DNA of 64,000 nt from positions 1-64,000 of the forward strand of contig JAGBIL010000017.1 in assembly GCA_017935025.1 (NCBI GenBank), written 5' to 3'. A model generated the notes under the pieces. The model did no database searches. It was not told the DNA's origin and worked only from the letters and a program-made list of their open reading frames with translations. The DNA is from Opitutales bacterium. GTDB lineage: Bacteria > Verrucomicrobiota > Verrucomicrobiia > Opitutales > UBA953. Numbering within the stretch: the first letter of the stretch is position 1; the number at the start of each line of letters is the position of its first letter. The position numbers and the translations under genes are program-made. Of this stretch, positions 56,081 to 64,000 are shown piece by piece.

Positions 56081-58132
56081 ATGAGCTACGCGCTTTCTCG
56101 TTTTAACTGCGTCCGACGCCCCTCCCGCGAAGTGCTTGTCGGCGGAGTCGGCATCGGCGGCGGCAATCCTATCCGGCTTCAATCCATGACGACGACCAAT
56201 ACGCTCGACATCGCGGGAACGGTCGAACAGTGCATCCGCCTCGCCGAAGCGGGAAGCGAACTCATCCGCATCACGGCTCCGACGGTCGAAGCGGCCCGCG
56301 CCCTGCGCGAAATTCACCGCGGCTTTCGCGCCGCCGGTTTTTCCCAACCGCTCGTTGCGGACATTCACTTTCTTCCCGCTGCCGCGATGGAAGCACTCGA
56401 ACACGTCGAAAAAGTGCGCATCAACCCGGGCAACTATGCAGACAAACGCACCGCGTTCCCGCGGGATTACACGGATGCCGAGTACGCCGAAGAATTGGAA
56501 CGCGTCGCCGAAGCCGTTTCGCCGCTGATTCGCCGCGCCAAGGAACTCGGGCGAGCGCTGCGCATCGGCACCAATCACGGCTCACTTTCCGAGCGCACGC
56601 TCAACCGCTTCGGCGACACCCCGGCGGGCATGGTGGAAGCGGCAATGGAATTTGTCCGCATTTGCGAAAGTAACGGTTTTTACGAGCTCGTGCTTTCGAT
56701 GAAATCGTCGAACACGAAAGTGATGATTGAAGCCTACCGACTCGCCGTAAAACAGATGCGCGACAACGGAATGAACTACCCGATTCACCTCGGCGTTACC
56801 GAGGCCGGAGAAGGCGAAGATGCACGCATTAAATCCGCCGTCGGAATCGGCTCACTTCTGCTCGACGGGATCGGCGACACCATTCGCGTTTCGCTCACCG
56901 AAGATCCTTGGCACGAACTTCCCGCCTGCCGCGAAATCACCTCCCGTATCGGCGCGATTTGCACGGTGCCGAGTACGTCGAATCCCGTTCCCGCGCCCGT
57001 GCGAGACACCGATATTGCTTCGTTTTCTTTCCGCCGCAGAGAAATCATTCCCGTCGAACTCGGCTTGGGAAAAAAACTTTCCGTCGATACGCCTCCGCGC
57101 GTTTTTGTTCTGCTCGATGTCGAGAAGCCGCTCGAAACAATCGCCCGGGAACTGCGTACGCTTCTCGATGCCACACGCGGGAAAACGCCCGTCGAAGGCA
57201 TCGTTATGCCGATTGCGACGGAAAGCGATCTCGCCGCCGCCTGCGAACTTCAAACGATGTTTGAAGACGAAATTTCCGCGTTTGTTTTTGACCCGATCAA
57301 AACCTCCGTTCCCGCGCTTTTTGAAAAACTTTCTCCGTCAAAAAAATCGGCGACCTACATTCAGCGCCGCTTCAATCCGGCAAACGCGGAAATTATTCCG
57401 GATTGGATTGCGCTTTGCCGCGAAAAAAATATCGGACTCGTTGTCGATACGACCGCAGGTGCGCGCGCCGCAATCGTTCCCGCACTCGAAAATTTCCCGC
57501 AGAACAAACTCATCTTCACGTCGAGTCGGAAAACTCCCGACTCTCACCCCGCCGGCGGCTACCGGAAACTTGCCCAAATGCTCGCCAACGCCGGCATTCA
57601 CGCGCCGATTTGGATTCGCTCCACGTCAAAAAACACCATCTTGCCTCTCCCGAAATTCGGGGGCGAAAACGATGCCCGCGTCGAAGCCTCGCTGCTCGCC
57701 GGCACCCTACTCTGCGACGGAATCGGCGACATTCTCAGCGTTGAGCTTTCGTCGGATTCCGCACGCAACGTAACTCTTGCCTACGACATTCTTCAGGCGA
57801 CACGTTCCCGCCAAACCAAGACCGAATACATCGCCTGCCCGAGTTGCGGACGCACACAGTACAACATTCAGGAAACCGTAAAAAAAATCAAGGAACGCAC
57901 ATCGCATCTCAGCGGAGTTACCATCGGTGTCATGGGTTGCATCGTCAACGGTCCCGGCGAAATGGCGGATGCCGATTTCGGGTACGTCGGAGGTGCTCCC
58001 GGGAAGATCAATCTTTACGTCCGCAAGGAATGTGTCGAGCGAGGAATTCCTCAGGAAGAAGCCGTCGAACACCTTGTCGATTTGATCAAATCCCACGGAA
58101 AGTGGCGGGAACCCGATTCCGGGAATAATTGA
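56081..58132 (+). CDS. ispG: 4-hydroxy-3-methylbut-2-enyl diphosphate synthase, large type
   Basis: 683 residues against about 370 in E. coli. MEP pathway enzyme converting MEcPP to HMBPP with a [4Fe-4S] cluster. N-terminal TIM barrel (PIRLQSMTTTNTLDIAGTVEQ, VADIHFLPAAAMEAL, KVRINPGNYADKR), a central insert domain (about 260-560) as in chlamydial, Bacteroidetes and plant IspG, and the reductase-like end with cluster ligands C586, C589 and C620 in CPSCGR and VMGCIVNGPGEM. The last codons merge into a heptad-repeat tract. ATG 56081 after a T-rich stretch. Confidence 0.94.
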   Translation: MSYALSRFNCVRRPSREVLVGGVGIGGGNPIRLQSMTTTNTLDIAGTVEQCIRLAEAGSELIRITAPTVEAARALREIHRGFRAAGFSQPLVADIHFLPAAAMEALEHVEKVRINPGNYADKRTAFPRDYTDAEYAEELERVAEAVSPLIRRAKELGRALRIGTNHGSLSERTLNRFGDTPAGMVEAAMEFVRICESNGFYELVLSMKSSNTKVMIEAYRLAVKQMRDNGMNYPIHLGVTEAGEGEDARIKSAVGIGSLLLDGIGDTIRVSLTEDPWHELPACREITSRIGAICTVPSTSNPVPAPVRDTDIASFSFRRREIIPVELGLGKKLSVDTPPRVFVLLDVEKPLETIARELRTLLDATRGKTPVEGIVMPIATESDLAAACELQTMFEDEISAFVFDPIKTSVPALFEKLSPSKKSATYIQRRFNPANAEIIPDWIALCREKNIGLVVDTTAGARAAIVPALENFPQNKLIFTSSRKTPDSHPAGGYRKLAQMLANAGIHAPIWIRSTSKNTILPLPKFGGENDARVEASLLAGTLLCDGIGDILSVELSSDSARNVTLAYDILQATRSRQTKTEYIACPSCGRTQYNIQETVKKIKERTSHLSGVTIGVMGCIVNGPGEMADADFGYVGGAPGKINLYVRKECVERGIPQEEAVEHLVDLIKSHGKWREPDSGNN

Positions 58133-58200
58133 GAATAGGGAACAGAAAGGTAGCAATTTTCCTCTTTCTAATTTCGTATTTCTAATTCTTAATTTCCCGA
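58124..58200. repeat. Heptad-repeat element F at the end of ispG
   Basis: Left GAATAGG-GAACAGA-AAGGTAG, right CTTTCTA-ATTTCGT-ATTTCTA-ATTCTTA-ATTTCCC. The ispG stop codon lies at its left edge. Arms only roughly complementary. Confidence 0.65.
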
Positions 58201-58205
58201 AGTCT

Positions 58206-58685
58206 ATGAAAAAATTTCTCTTCGTTTGTCTCGGAAATATCTGCCGCTCTCCGGCGGCAGACGGCGTTTTCTCCGCCATGATTACGGAAAAGAATCTCGC
58301 GGGAACGCTCGCTTGCGATTCCTGCGGAACGGGCGACTGGCACATCGGTCAGCTTCCGGATTCCCGTATGCGTGCCGCAGGAGCACAACGCGGCTATAAC
58401 TTCACACATCGCGCACGGCAACTCTGTGCCTCCGACTACGGGAATTTCGATTTTATCATTGCGATGGATGACGCAAATTTTCGCGACATCATCGCGCGCG
58501 CTCCGGCGGGAGCCGACACCTCCAAAGTTCACCGCTTCGCAGAATTTTGCACCGGAGAATTTGCGGGCACGTCCCACGTCCCCGATCCCTACTACGGCGG
58601 GGAAAAAGATTTTCACCACGCACTCGATATCATCGAAAACGGCTGTGCCGCCCTATTGAAATTCAGCGAAACACAGCCTCGCTAA
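58206..58685 (+). CDS. Low molecular weight protein-tyrosine phosphatase (second of two)
   Basis: 159 residues. P-loop VCLGNICRSP with C8 and R14, and the general acid Asp in VPDPYYGGEKDF, which match the classical eukaryote/bacterial LMW-PTP (Wzb/Etp/PtpA) better than the copy at 44398. Cytosolic phosphotyrosine phosphatase, often tied to capsule kinase systems, none of which is visible here. The last residues (KFSETQPR) are encoded by a repeat hairpin (58663-58689) that also supplies the TAA stop, so the C-terminus was extended or trimmed by the repeat. Confidence 0.9.
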   Translation: MKKFLFVCLGNICRSPAADGVFSAMITEKNLAGTLACDSCGTGDWHIGQLPDSRMRAAGAQRGYNFTHRARQLCASDYGNFDFIIAMDDANFRDIIARAPAGADTSKVHRFAEFCTGEFAGTSHVPDPYYGGEKDFHHALDIIENGCAALLKFSETQPR

Positions 58686-58689
58686 ATTT
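58663..58689. repeat. Hairpin AAATTCAGCGA / TCGCTAAATTT overlapping a stop codon
   Basis: Imperfect stem around AACACAGCC. A variant of the AGCGAAG hairpins at 46266 and 51270, here inside the 3' end of the phosphatase gene. Confidence 0.55.
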
Positions 58690-58698
58690 GATGACGGC

Positions 58699-58765
58699 GA
58701 GACCGGAAACAAGCGGAAAAAAAAGGTGTTTAGACTCTTTCCGCTTTGAAGCGTTAACCGGTCTC
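58699..58765 (+). ncRNA. Long two-tier stem-loop, candidate structured RNA or terminator
   Basis: Outer stem GAGACCGG (58699-58706) with CCGGTCTC (58758-58765) followed by TTTT; inner stem AAGCGGAAA (58711-58719) with TTTCCGCTT (58738-58746) and an 18-base loop. Longer than needed for termination of the phosphatase gene. No family recognised. Confidence 0.4.
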
Positions 58766-58785
58766 TTTTCATAAGGACCCCGTAC

Positions 58786-58806
58786 TGCGCCGACAACATC
58801 GGCGCA
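58786..58806 (-). terminator. Hairpin after tex, terminator without T run
   Basis: TGCGCCGA (58786-58793), loop CAACA, TCGGCGCA (58799-58806), eight bp beyond the tex stop on the minus strand. A strong stem but no T run, so termination is unproven. Confidence 0.45.
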
Positions 58807-58813
58807 CAAATTT

Positions 58814-61180
58814 CTATTTGAAGAAATCGCCGAGGGAGCCGAAGCCGCCGCCTGAAGAACCTCCGGTCGAAAAACGGCGCGGCGAACCGTCGTTCCCGCG
58901 ATTGTCGCGGCGCCCGCCGCCGAAGCCGTTCCCGCCGAAACCGCCGCGACGCGGACCGTTCCCGCGGCTGTCGCGATCGGCGAAACTTTCCCGCGCGCTA
59001 CGGGCGGATTTTTCCGGATTCGTCTTCATCGAAAGCCCGATACGGCGGCGCGGAATATCGACTTCCACCACCGTTACGGAAACTTTTTGTCCGACTTTGA
59101 CGACTTCCGCCGGATCTTTCACGAACGAATCCGAAATTTGCGAGACGTGAACGAGCCCGTCCTGATGCACGCCGACATCGACAAATGCGCCGAACGCCGT
59201 CACGTTCGTCACCACGCCGGGCAAACGCATACCTTCCTTCAAATCAGCAATTTCGTGCACGCCTTCCTTGAATGAGAACACTTCAAATTTTTCGCGCGGG
59301 TCGCGTCCGGGTTTTTCGAGTTCTTTTAAAATGTCCTGCAAGGTCGGTAGCCCGACATCGTCCGAAACGTATTTTTTCAAATCAATACGGGAACGCAGTT
59401 TTCCGTCTGCAAGCAACGCGGGAACGTCGCAACCCAAATCCGCCGCCATTTGCTCGACGAGCGCGTAGCGTTCCGGGTGTACGGCGGAAGCGTCGAGCGG
59501 ATGCGCGCCGTCGCGTATCCGCAAAAAGCCCGCACATTGCTCAAACGCTTTTTCGCCGAGGCGCGGCACTTTTTTCAAATCTTTGCGGGAACGAAACGCT
59601 CCGTGTTCGTTGCGGTAAGCGACGATGTTTGCGGCAATGCTCGCGTTTAGCCCGGAAACGTAGCTCAAAAGCTGTTTCGACGCCGTGTTGACTTCGACAC
59701 CGACCTTGTTCACGCAGGAAATAACAACGTCGTCGAGCGAACGTTTCAGCGCAACCTGGTTCACGTCGTGCTGATATTGCCCGACCCCGATGCTTTTCGG
59801 ATCGATTTTGACAAGTTCCGCAAGCGGGTCCATGAGGCGACGACCGATGGAAACCGCACCGCGCACGGTAACGTCTTCGTTCGGAAATTCCTCGCGCGCC
59901 GCTTCACTCGCCGAGTAAATTGAGGCACCGCTTTCGTTGACAACAACGACCGGGATCGACGCGGGAAGCCCGCAGCCGCGCACAAACGTTTCCGTTTCGC
60001 GGGAAGCCGTTCCGTTCCCGATGGCGATCGCCTGGATTTTGAATTGGTGGCAAAGAATACGGATGCGGTTTTCCGCGTCGGCGTATTGCGCGGACGATCC
60101 CGCCGTCGGGTAAATCACTTCGTGGTGAAGCAGTTTCCCCTGCGCATCGAGCACAACGAGTTTGCAGCCCGTGCGAAAACCCGGGTCGAGCGCAAGGACA
60201 CTTTTTTGCCCGAGCGCCGGAGCCATCAGCAACTCGGAAACGTTTGCCGCAAAAACGCGAATCGCTTCCTCATCAGCGCGTTCCTTGGATTTCAGGCGCG
60301 CTTCGGTTTCGAGCGACGGACCGAGCAGGCGTTTCCACGAATCGTGCGAAGCCGTACGCACTTCGTTCCCGCAAGCGCCGTTCCCGCCGACAAAAATTTT
60401 GTCCAAACGCGAAAACGCTTCGTCCTCGTCGACCGTGATGCGGAAAAACAGAAAGCCTTCTTTTTCGCCGCGGCGAATCGCCAAAACGCGGTGCGACGGT
60501 GCGGACGCAAGCGGCTCGCTCCACTCGAAATAATCTTTAAATTTCGCACCTTCGGTTTCCTTGCCTTTGATAACTTCTGATGATAGCTCGGCGGATTTTT
60601 CGTAAATTTCGCGGCAGGACGCACGCGCCGTTTTATCGTCGGAAATGCGTTCGGCGAGAATATCGCGCGCTCCCGCAAGCGCGGCGGCAGCATCGGGAAC
60701 GTCTTTGTCCGGTGCGACGAATCTCGCGGCTTCGGCGGCGGAATCGGCGTTTTGATTTTCAAAAATAAAATCGGCGAGCGGCTCAAGCCCTCGTTCCCGC
60801 GCGATCGTCGCACGCGTGCGGCGCTTCGGCTTGTACGGCGCGTAAATGTCTTCGAGTTCCGTCGCGGTCTTGGCTTTTTCGACGGCGGCTTTTAGTTCGG
60901 GCGTAAGGTGCTTGTTGTCTTCAAGCGATTTGAGAATCGAGGCGCGGCGGGCGTCGAGCTCGCGGAGTTGTTCGAGTCGGTCGCGAATCGTCGCGATTTG
61001 CACTTCGTCCATTTCGCCGGTCGCTTCTTTGCGGTAGCGAGCAATAAACGGAACAGTCGCACCCTCGGCGAGGAGCTTGGCAACAGCCATCACGCGCGTA
61101 ACGACAAAATTATTTTCCTGCGCAATGCGCAAAACGTAGTCGGAAATTGTGATTGTATTTTCGGAAGATATTTCAGCCAT
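58814..61180 (-). CDS. tex: Tex-family S1 RNA-binding transcription accessory protein
   Basis: 788 residues from ATG 61180. Tex N-terminal helical domain (VPFIARYRKEATGEMDEVQIATIRDRL), YqgF/RNase H-like domain (LALDPGFRTGCKLVVLD), helix-hairpin-helix pair (LNASIAANIVAYRNEHGAFRSRKDLKKVPRLGEKAFEQCAGFLRI), and S1 domain (GMRLPGVVTNVTAFGAFVDVGVHQDGLVHVSQ). A non-conserved C-terminal tail of about 55 residues is Gly/Arg rich (RRGGFGGNGFGGGRR), RGG-like, and encoded partly by three motif copies in 70 bp (58893-58960). Nucleic-acid binding; affects transcription and stress survival in other bacteria. Motif-rich (about 11 copies). Confidence 0.95.
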   Translation of the reverse strand: MAEISSENTITISDYVLRIAQENNFVVTRVMAVAKLLAEGATVPFIARYRKEATGEMDEVQIATIRDRLEQLRELDARRASILKSLEDNKHLTPELKAAVEKAKTATELEDIYAPYKPKRRTRATIARERGLEPLADFIFENQNADSAAEAARFVAPDKDVPDAAAALAGARDILAERISDDKTARASCREIYEKSAELSSEVIKGKETEGAKFKDYFEWSEPLASAPSHRVLAIRRGEKEGFLFFRITVDEDEAFSRLDKIFVGGNGACGNEVRTASHDSWKRLLGPSLETEARLKSKERADEEAIRVFAANVSELLMAPALGQKSVLALDPGFRTGCKLVVLDAQGKLLHHEVIYPTAGSSAQYADAENRIRILCHQFKIQAIAIGNGTASRETETFVRGCGLPASIPVVVVNESGASIYSASEAAREEFPNEDVTVRGAVSIGRRLMDPLAELVKIDPKSIGVGQYQHDVNQVALKRSLDDVVISCVNKVGVEVNTASKQLLSYVSGLNASIAANIVAYRNEHGAFRSRKDLKKVPRLGEKAFEQCAGFLRIRDGAHPLDASAVHPERYALVEQMAADLGCDVPALLADGKLRSRIDLKKYVSDDVGLPTLQDILKELEKPGRDPREKFEVFSFKEGVHEIADLKEGMRLPGVVTNVTAFGAFVDVGVHQDGLVHVSQISDSFVKDPAEVVKVGQKVSVTVVEVDIPRRRIGLSMKTNPEKSARSARESFADRDSRGNGPRRGGFGGNGFGGGRRDNRGNDGSPRRFSTGGSSGGGFGSLGDFFK

Positions 61181-61265
61181 AAAAAAATTGCGCACCATTT
61201 CATAGAATTTTGCGGTCCCGCGCGAACGATTTTTTTCTATAAAAAAAAAAACTTGACTATTACTG

Positions 61266-61293
61266 TTGACCGAGTGAACAGAGCTTTTATAAT
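61266..61293 (+). promoter_or_regulatory. Sigma70-type promoter of the histone-tail gene
   Basis: TTGACC (61266-61271), 16-bp spacer, TATAAT (61288-61293). Best consensus promoter in the window. A second TTGACT lies at 61253. GGAAG at 61311 is too far from the ATG (61332) to be a ribosome site. Confidence 0.75.
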
Positions 61294-61331
61294 GATTTCT
61301 CTACTTAATTGGAAGTTAGGTTACTTAATAT

Positions 61332-61772
61332 ATGAAAAAGACAACAAAAACCGCAGCGACCAAATGCTGCGCGAAAAAGAAAACGACAGCAGAAAATAAG
61401 ACCGCAACTGTTGCCAAGAAGGTTACGACGAAAGCTGCCGCGAAGGCACCTGCCGCCAAAACAACCAAGAAAGCGGTGAGAAAAACGACGGGAACAACCG
61501 CCAAAAAAGCAGCAAAGAAGGTTACGCGAATCGTCGCCACCGTCGATGTCGGATGGGGCAATATGCTCTACATTCGCGGCGAAGGTGCCGGGTTGAGCTG
61601 GGAACAAGGCATTCCGATGCTTTGCGACAATGGCACGGAATGGCACTGGACGGCAGAAACCGATGCGGAGCCGATTTCGTTCAAGTTCCTCGTCAACGAC
61701 GAAAAATGGGCCGCCGGCGAAAACGTCACGATCAACGCCGGAGACGTTCACATTTCCTCCCCGACGTTCTAA
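61332..61772 (+). CDS. Histone H1-like basic tail fused to a small CBM-like domain
   Basis: 146 residues. Residues 1-66 are almost only K, A, T and V (KKTTAENKTATVAKKVTTKA, ...), like the bacterial histone H1-like/AlgP repeats that bind DNA. Residues about 67-146 form a compact domain with aromatic spacing (VDVGWGNMLYIRGEGAGLSW, GTEWHWTAE, FKFLVNDEKWAAGENVTI) resembling carbohydrate-binding or starch-binding beta-sandwich folds (CBM20/48-like), sometimes seen on nucleoid proteins of this phylum. Strong promoter upstream and a motif-pair terminator downstream suggest an abundant monocistronic product. Function not known. Confidence 0.7.
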   Translation: MKKTTKTAATKCCAKKKTTAENKTATVAKKVTTKAAAKAPAAKTTKKAVRKTTGTTAKKAAKKVTRIVATVDVGWGNMLYIRGEGAGLSWEQGIPMLCDNGTEWHWTAETDAEPISFKFLVNDEKWAAGENVTINAGDVHISSPTF

Positions 61773-61795
61773 GCAACTCGGTCAGAACAAAAAAA

Positions 61796-61839
61796 AAACG
61801 CGTTCCCGTGATTCATTTGCGGGAACGCGTTTTTTTTTG
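61796..61839 (+). terminator. Terminator made of a perfect CGTTCCCG inverted pair
   Basis: CGCGTTCCCG (61799-61808), 11-base loop, CGGGAACGCG (61820-61829), then T8. Preceded by a run of A, so it may act both ways (also for the FeoB-associated gene). Confidence 0.92.
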
Positions 61840-61848
61840 TGCGAAAAT

Positions 61849-62028
61849 TTATTTCGATTTCTTTCGGAGATGCGGCGGGAGTGCCGATTTGCGGGAACAC
61901 TCGCACCCGCATCCGCAACCGGAGGAGGCGTGCGGGTCTCGTAACGAACGCAGTTTTTTCCACAAGCGGAAAAAAAGGTACGCCGCCGCGCCGAACACGA
62001 AAACCGAAACGAATATAATGTCGACCAT
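61849..62028 (-). CDS. FeoB-associated Cys-rich membrane protein
   Basis: 59 residues from ATG 62028. One membrane helix (MVDIIFVSVFVFGAAAYLFF), a basic stretch and a CGCGCEC cluster (C38, C40, C42, C44) as in the small proteins commonly found next to feoB (FeoB-associated Cys-rich family). Possibly an iron sensor or chaperone for the ferrous transporter. Separated from feoB by a heptad-repeat element of about 110 bp. Confidence 0.75.
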   Translation of the reverse strand: MVDIIFVSVFVFGAAAYLFFRLWKKLRSLRDPHASSGCGCGCECSRKSALPPHLRKKSK

Positions 62029-62137
62029 TTGATTAATGAACAATGAATAGTTAATAGTGAATAATTCAGTGTGAAAGTTTTTGCCGAAGGCAAAAACCTT
62101 AGCGCTGCGCTATTCACTATTCATCATTAACTATTAA
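62029..62137. repeat. Heptad-repeat palindromic element D between feoB and its Cys-rich partner
   Basis: Left arm AATGAAC-AATGAAT-AGTTAAT-AGTGAAT, right arm CTATTCA-CTATTCA-TCATTAA-CTATTAA. Central hairpin GTTTTTGCC (62077-62085), GAA, GGCAAAAAC (62089-62097), then TTAGCGCTGCGCTA. Same architecture as element C. Confidence 0.85.
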
Positions 62138-64000
62138 TTAAAACAGGCTTCCGATCTGGAAGCAAAGCACAGCGCCGAGCCACGCAAGAAACGTCATTTG
62201 CGCCCAAGCGATACACGCCCATTTCCAAGAGGATTCGCGAGCGATGACAACGATTTCCGCAAGGCATTGTCCGCAGAGCGCGAAAAACACCATAATGCCG
62301 ATGATAACCGGAATCGTGAACACGGGAGAACCGTCGGCGTGGGTTGTTTTTTCCATCGACGCGTAGAGGTCTTCGGTTTCCTCGTCCACATCTCCGCCGA
62401 GGCTGTATGTAATTCCGAGCGTGGAAACGATGAGTTCGCGCGCCGGGAACGAGCCGAGCACGCCGACCGTAATGCGCCAGTCAAATCCGCACGGAGCAAA
62501 CACCGGTTGGCAGAATTTGCCGAAGCGCCCGATGTAGGAATTTTCCATCCACGCGCCATCAATTTTGTTGCCGAGCGCACCGACGAGAGCTTCCTGCGCT
62601 TCGCTCGGTTCTTCGGACTCTTCCGCCGCGACGAGAACTTTTTCAAATTCCGCCACGGGAACGTTTTGTGCCGCCGCCGTTTCCGCAACAAATTCCGTGC
62701 GAGCCTGTTCGGCAACCGCTTCGCTACGCGGGAAATACGAAAGGAACCAGATAATCACGGACATCGCGAAAATAATCGTTCCCGCGCGACGCGTGTATTC
62801 CCAACCGCTTTGCCAAACGCGCAAGCCGATGTCGCGTAGGCGCGGCAGTTGGTAGCGCGGCATTTCGAGTACAAACGGAGCCGCTTTCGATTTCAAAACG
62901 AACTTCGTGTAAAGCCACGACACGGGAACGGCAACAATCACGCCGACAAAATACATCGCGACAAACACCGCCGACGCGATTCCCGCAGACGATTCCGCAT
63001 AAGCGGGATTCTCGGAGAGCACGCGTTGGAGCACGCCGCACATCAGCACATAAACCGGCATACGCGCGCCGCAACTCATAAACGGCACGGCAAGAATTGT
63101 CGCCAAACGCGCTTTCGGATCTTCAATCGTGCGCGCACCCATAATCCCGGGAATCCCGCACGCGTAGCCGGAAAGCATCGGAACGAAACTTTTCCCGTTC
63201 AGCCCGCACCAGCCGAAAAGTTTGTCCATCAAAAACGCTGCTCGCGCCATGTATCCGGTCGATTCGAGCACGCCGAGGAAGAAGAACAAAATCAAGATCT
63301 GCGGCAGGAACACGAGCACGCCGCCGACCCCGGCGATAATGCCGTCCACAACCAGAGATTGGAATACCGGGCTTGCTTCGAGCTTCGCGCCGACGCTTTC
63401 GCCGAGCGAGCCGAACCAGCCGTCAATCCAATCCATCGGGAACGCCGCCAGCGTATAAATGCACCAGAAAACGCCCCACATCGCCGCAAAAAAGAATACG
63501 ACACCGAAAACGCGGTTGAGCAAAAGCTTGTCCACGAGCGAAGTAAACGTCGTGCGTTCTTTGCCGCGATGCGTCACGCCCGCGAGAATTTCCTTGATAA
63601 ACGCATAACGCTGAAGCGCTTCCGTCGAGTGAGGATTTTCACCGAAAGCACGAATGCACTCGCGCGCTTTTTTCAGAATTTCACCGACGTGTTCGATATC
63701 TTCCCCTTTGAGGCGGTTCGCCACGGGCGACGCCACGTCGAAAATAACGCGTTCGAGTTCGGCATCGCTGACGTTTTTCTTCACGTCTTCGGAAAGTCCG
63801 GCACGCAAAGTTTCGATCGCCTTACGCGTTCCCGCGTTCCACGCGACGGTTTTCATCTTGTTGCCGTTTTTCAAAACATCGGCAATCGCCTGTTTGAGCG
63901 CTTCAATGCCCTCGCCTTTGCGCGCAGAAACCGCGATGACGGGAATCCCGAGGCGTTCCCGCAACAAATCCGTGTTCACGGAAAGTCCGTCTCGGCGCGC
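62138..64000 (-). CDS. feoB: Ferrous iron transporter FeoB, N-terminal end missing at window edge
   Basis: Partial: at least 620 residues, the remainder (G1-G4 of the GTPase domain) lies beyond 64000; translation is open to the window edge. Visible are the G5 SARKGEG region, the GDI-like helical region, and the membrane core with FVPMLSGYACGIPGIMGARTIED (Gate motif) and SCGARMPVYVLMCG, the Nucleoside_rec/FeoB_C signature. Inner-membrane GTP-driven Fe2+ importer. Its small Cys-rich partner follows on the same strand; a feoA could lie upstream outside the window. Confidence 0.95.
   Translation of the reverse strand, partial: ARRDGLSVNTDLLRERLGIPVIAVSARKGEGIEALKQAIADVLKNGNKMKTVAWNAGTRKAIETLRAGLSEDVKKNVSDAELERVIFDVASPVANRLKGEDIEHVGEILKKARECIRAFGENPHSTEALQRYAFIKEILAGVTHRGKERTTFTSLVDKLLLNRVFGVVFFFAAMWGVFWCIYTLAAFPMDWIDGWFGSLGESVGAKLEASPVFQSLVVDGIIAGVGGVLVFLPQILILFFFLGVLESTGYMARAAFLMDKLFGWCGLNGKSFVPMLSGYACGIPGIMGARTIEDPKARLATILAVPFMSCGARMPVYVLMCGVLQRVLSENPAYAESSAGIASAVFVAMYFVGVIVAVPVSWLYTKFVLKSKAAPFVLEMPRYQLPRLRDIGLRVWQSGWEYTRRAGTIIFAMSVIIWFLSYFPRSEAVAEQARTEFVAETAAAQNVPVAEFEKVLVAAEESEEPSEAQEALVGALGNKIDGAWMENSYIGRFGKFCQPVFAPCGFDWRITVGVLGSFPARELIVSTLGITYSLGGDVDEETEDLYASMEKTTHADGSPVFTIPVIIGIMVFFALCGQCLAEIVVIARESSWKWACIAWAQMTFLAWLGAVLCFQIGSLF

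Overview
This 64 kb window looks like chromosome of a Gram-negative member of the Verrucomicrobia, probably Opitutae-like and perhaps gut- or host-associated. The pointers are lipoprotein acylation (lnt), an Mla-type lipid transporter, an outer-membrane barrel, families common in Verrucomicrobia (TIGR03790, DUF5069), and sugar-harvesting genes (a two-piece GH2 beta-galactosidase, a GH20 hexosaminidase, a sugar porter). The phylum call is inference. I see no rRNA, tRNA, CRISPR array, transposase or prophage; gene content is mostly housekeeping.

Layout. 1-6.9 kb: start of a Na/Pi cotransporter, a sugar porter with an unusual insert, tyrA, then an anchored FGE-like protein, prfA and a methyltransferase. 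6.9-14.9 kb (minus strand): split beta-galactosidase, then ispF-TIGR03790-dtd-rodZ-like. 15-23.2 kb (plus): MBL hydrolase, a four-gene Mla/Pqi-type operon, SanA-like, DUF5069, a tandem winged-helix protein, rseP. 23.3-34.4 kb: GH20, polA, a KAS III-like thiolase, a TPR protein, a SIS isomerase, lnt, an FKBP. 34.6-40.2 kb: glgP, pfk, two membrane proteins. 40.2-43.5 kb: a flippase plus PP-loop-like pair facing a small RHH-like regulator across an operator array. 43.5-58.7 kb: rpoZ, smpB, two LMW phosphatases, metX, ilvB, an outer-membrane protein, purD, pyrG, scpB, pheA, a deacetylase, ispG. 58.8-64 kb: tex, a histone-tail/CBM-like protein, a FeoB-associated Cys-rich protein and truncated feoB.

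Most striking feature: the octamer CGGGAACG (reverse CGTTCCCG) is scattered over the whole window. My hand tally of the GGGAACG core is roughly 185 copies, nearly equal on both strands, against about 8 expected by chance. It lies inside genes and between them, and inverted pairs of it (or a copy in the loop) build many of the intrinsic terminators. This is how DNA uptake sequences behave in Neisseria and Pasteurellaceae, so a previously undescribed uptake-sequence-like system is my leading hypothesis; an uncharacterised HIP1-like or nucleoid motif is the alternative.

A second DNA-level system is a set of intergenic elements made of degenerate 7-bp repeats arranged as inverted arms around short hairpins, seven or so in the window. 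A third local system is an array of three GACAT-N6-ATGTC palindromes between divergent genes, one of which encodes a likely ribbon-helix-helix repressor.

Translation starts are mostly preceded by A/T-rich leaders without a clear Shine-Dalgarno sequence, so several start choices are uncertain and are marked as such.
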